Shown here piece by piece: positions 32,173 through 32,203 of a DNA stretch of 32,203 bases; the first letter of the stretch is position 1, and every line of letters begins with the position of its first letter. The DNA lies in NCBI GenBank assembly GCA_024399065.1, contig JAKSIB010000037.1:1-32203 (forward strand). The letters run 5' to 3'. The notes beneath the pieces are model-generated. The model was not told the origin of the DNA. It worked only from the letters and a program-made list of their open reading frames with translations, and searched no databases. A program made the position numbers and the translations under genes. This DNA is from Fibrobacter sp. GTDB taxonomy: Bacteria; Fibrobacterota; Fibrobacteria; Fibrobacterales; Fibrobacteraceae.

Positions 32173-32203
32173 ATTCTACACATAATCCCAAAAACAAAAA
32201 AAG

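Overview
The window looks like chromosomal DNA of a Fibrobacter (Fibrobacterota, FCB group), probably a gut or rumen strain. The main pointers are a TIGR02147-family regulator, lipoproteins with long poly-serine linkers, PCMD-domain lipoproteins, a CotH-kinase protein with a tail resembling a type 9 secretion signal, and TAnnTTTG promoter-like elements of the Bacteroidota kind. The assignment rests on recognising families, not on a database search. There is no prophage, insertion sequence, CRISPR array or rRNA.

Layout. 1-152: hairpins downstream of clpB. 153-2711 (-): clpB, with a sigma-54-like promoter at 2789-2805. 2712-3590: a gene-free region with two copies of a terminator-ended, RNA-like unit around a GC-rich cluster of small palindromes. 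3591-3911 (-): a solitary CopG/BrnA-type antitoxin with a palindromic operator over its promoter. 4318-5142 (-): a DUF6261-like protein. 5277-5592: a degenerate 42-bp tandem repeat array. 5601-7781 (-): hisF-tldD. 7903-8226 (-): thioredoxin. 8264-14204 (-): a four-gene envelope operon (outer-membrane protein, PCMD lipoprotein, PCMD lipoprotein, outer-membrane protein). 14295-16474 (-): PEGA protein and DUF1007 protein. 16520-17278 (-): RsmB/NOP-type methyltransferase. 17407-17477 (-): tRNA-Gln(CUG). 17534-19770 (-): TIGR02147 regulator overlapping a lipoprotein gene. 19784-20008 (+): promoter-like repeats and a strong terminator with no ORF. 20070-22267 (+): membrane-anchored alpha/beta-hydrolase-like protein, AbrB-like protein and small membrane protein. 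22269-22991 (-): lpxH. 23024-26293 (+): lipoprotein, rsmI, lnt. 26277-26915 (-): BioH/BioG-like protein overlapping the end of lnt. 27046-28553 (+): TPM-domain protein and nucleotidyltransferase-like protein. 28628-30159 (-): DUF3300 protein and a UreE-N-like small protein. 30349-32172 (+): CotH-family secreted protein.

The dominant theme is the cell envelope: lipid A synthesis (LpxH), lipoprotein maturation (Lnt), four predicted lipoproteins, two predicted outer-membrane proteins, and PEGA, DUF3300, TPM and CotH proteins. Housekeeping genes for translation, histidine synthesis and protein quality control are interspersed.

The most interesting signals are non-coding. They are the twin RNA-like units with compensatory stem changes, the 42-bp repeat array, the promoter-terminator pair without a gene, and a recurrent TAnnTTTG/A element exactly 4-6 nt before start codons that lack a Shine-Dalgarno sequence, which suggests leaderless mRNAs. 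Two separate alpha/beta-hydrolase genes also carry Gly where the nucleophilic Ser should be.
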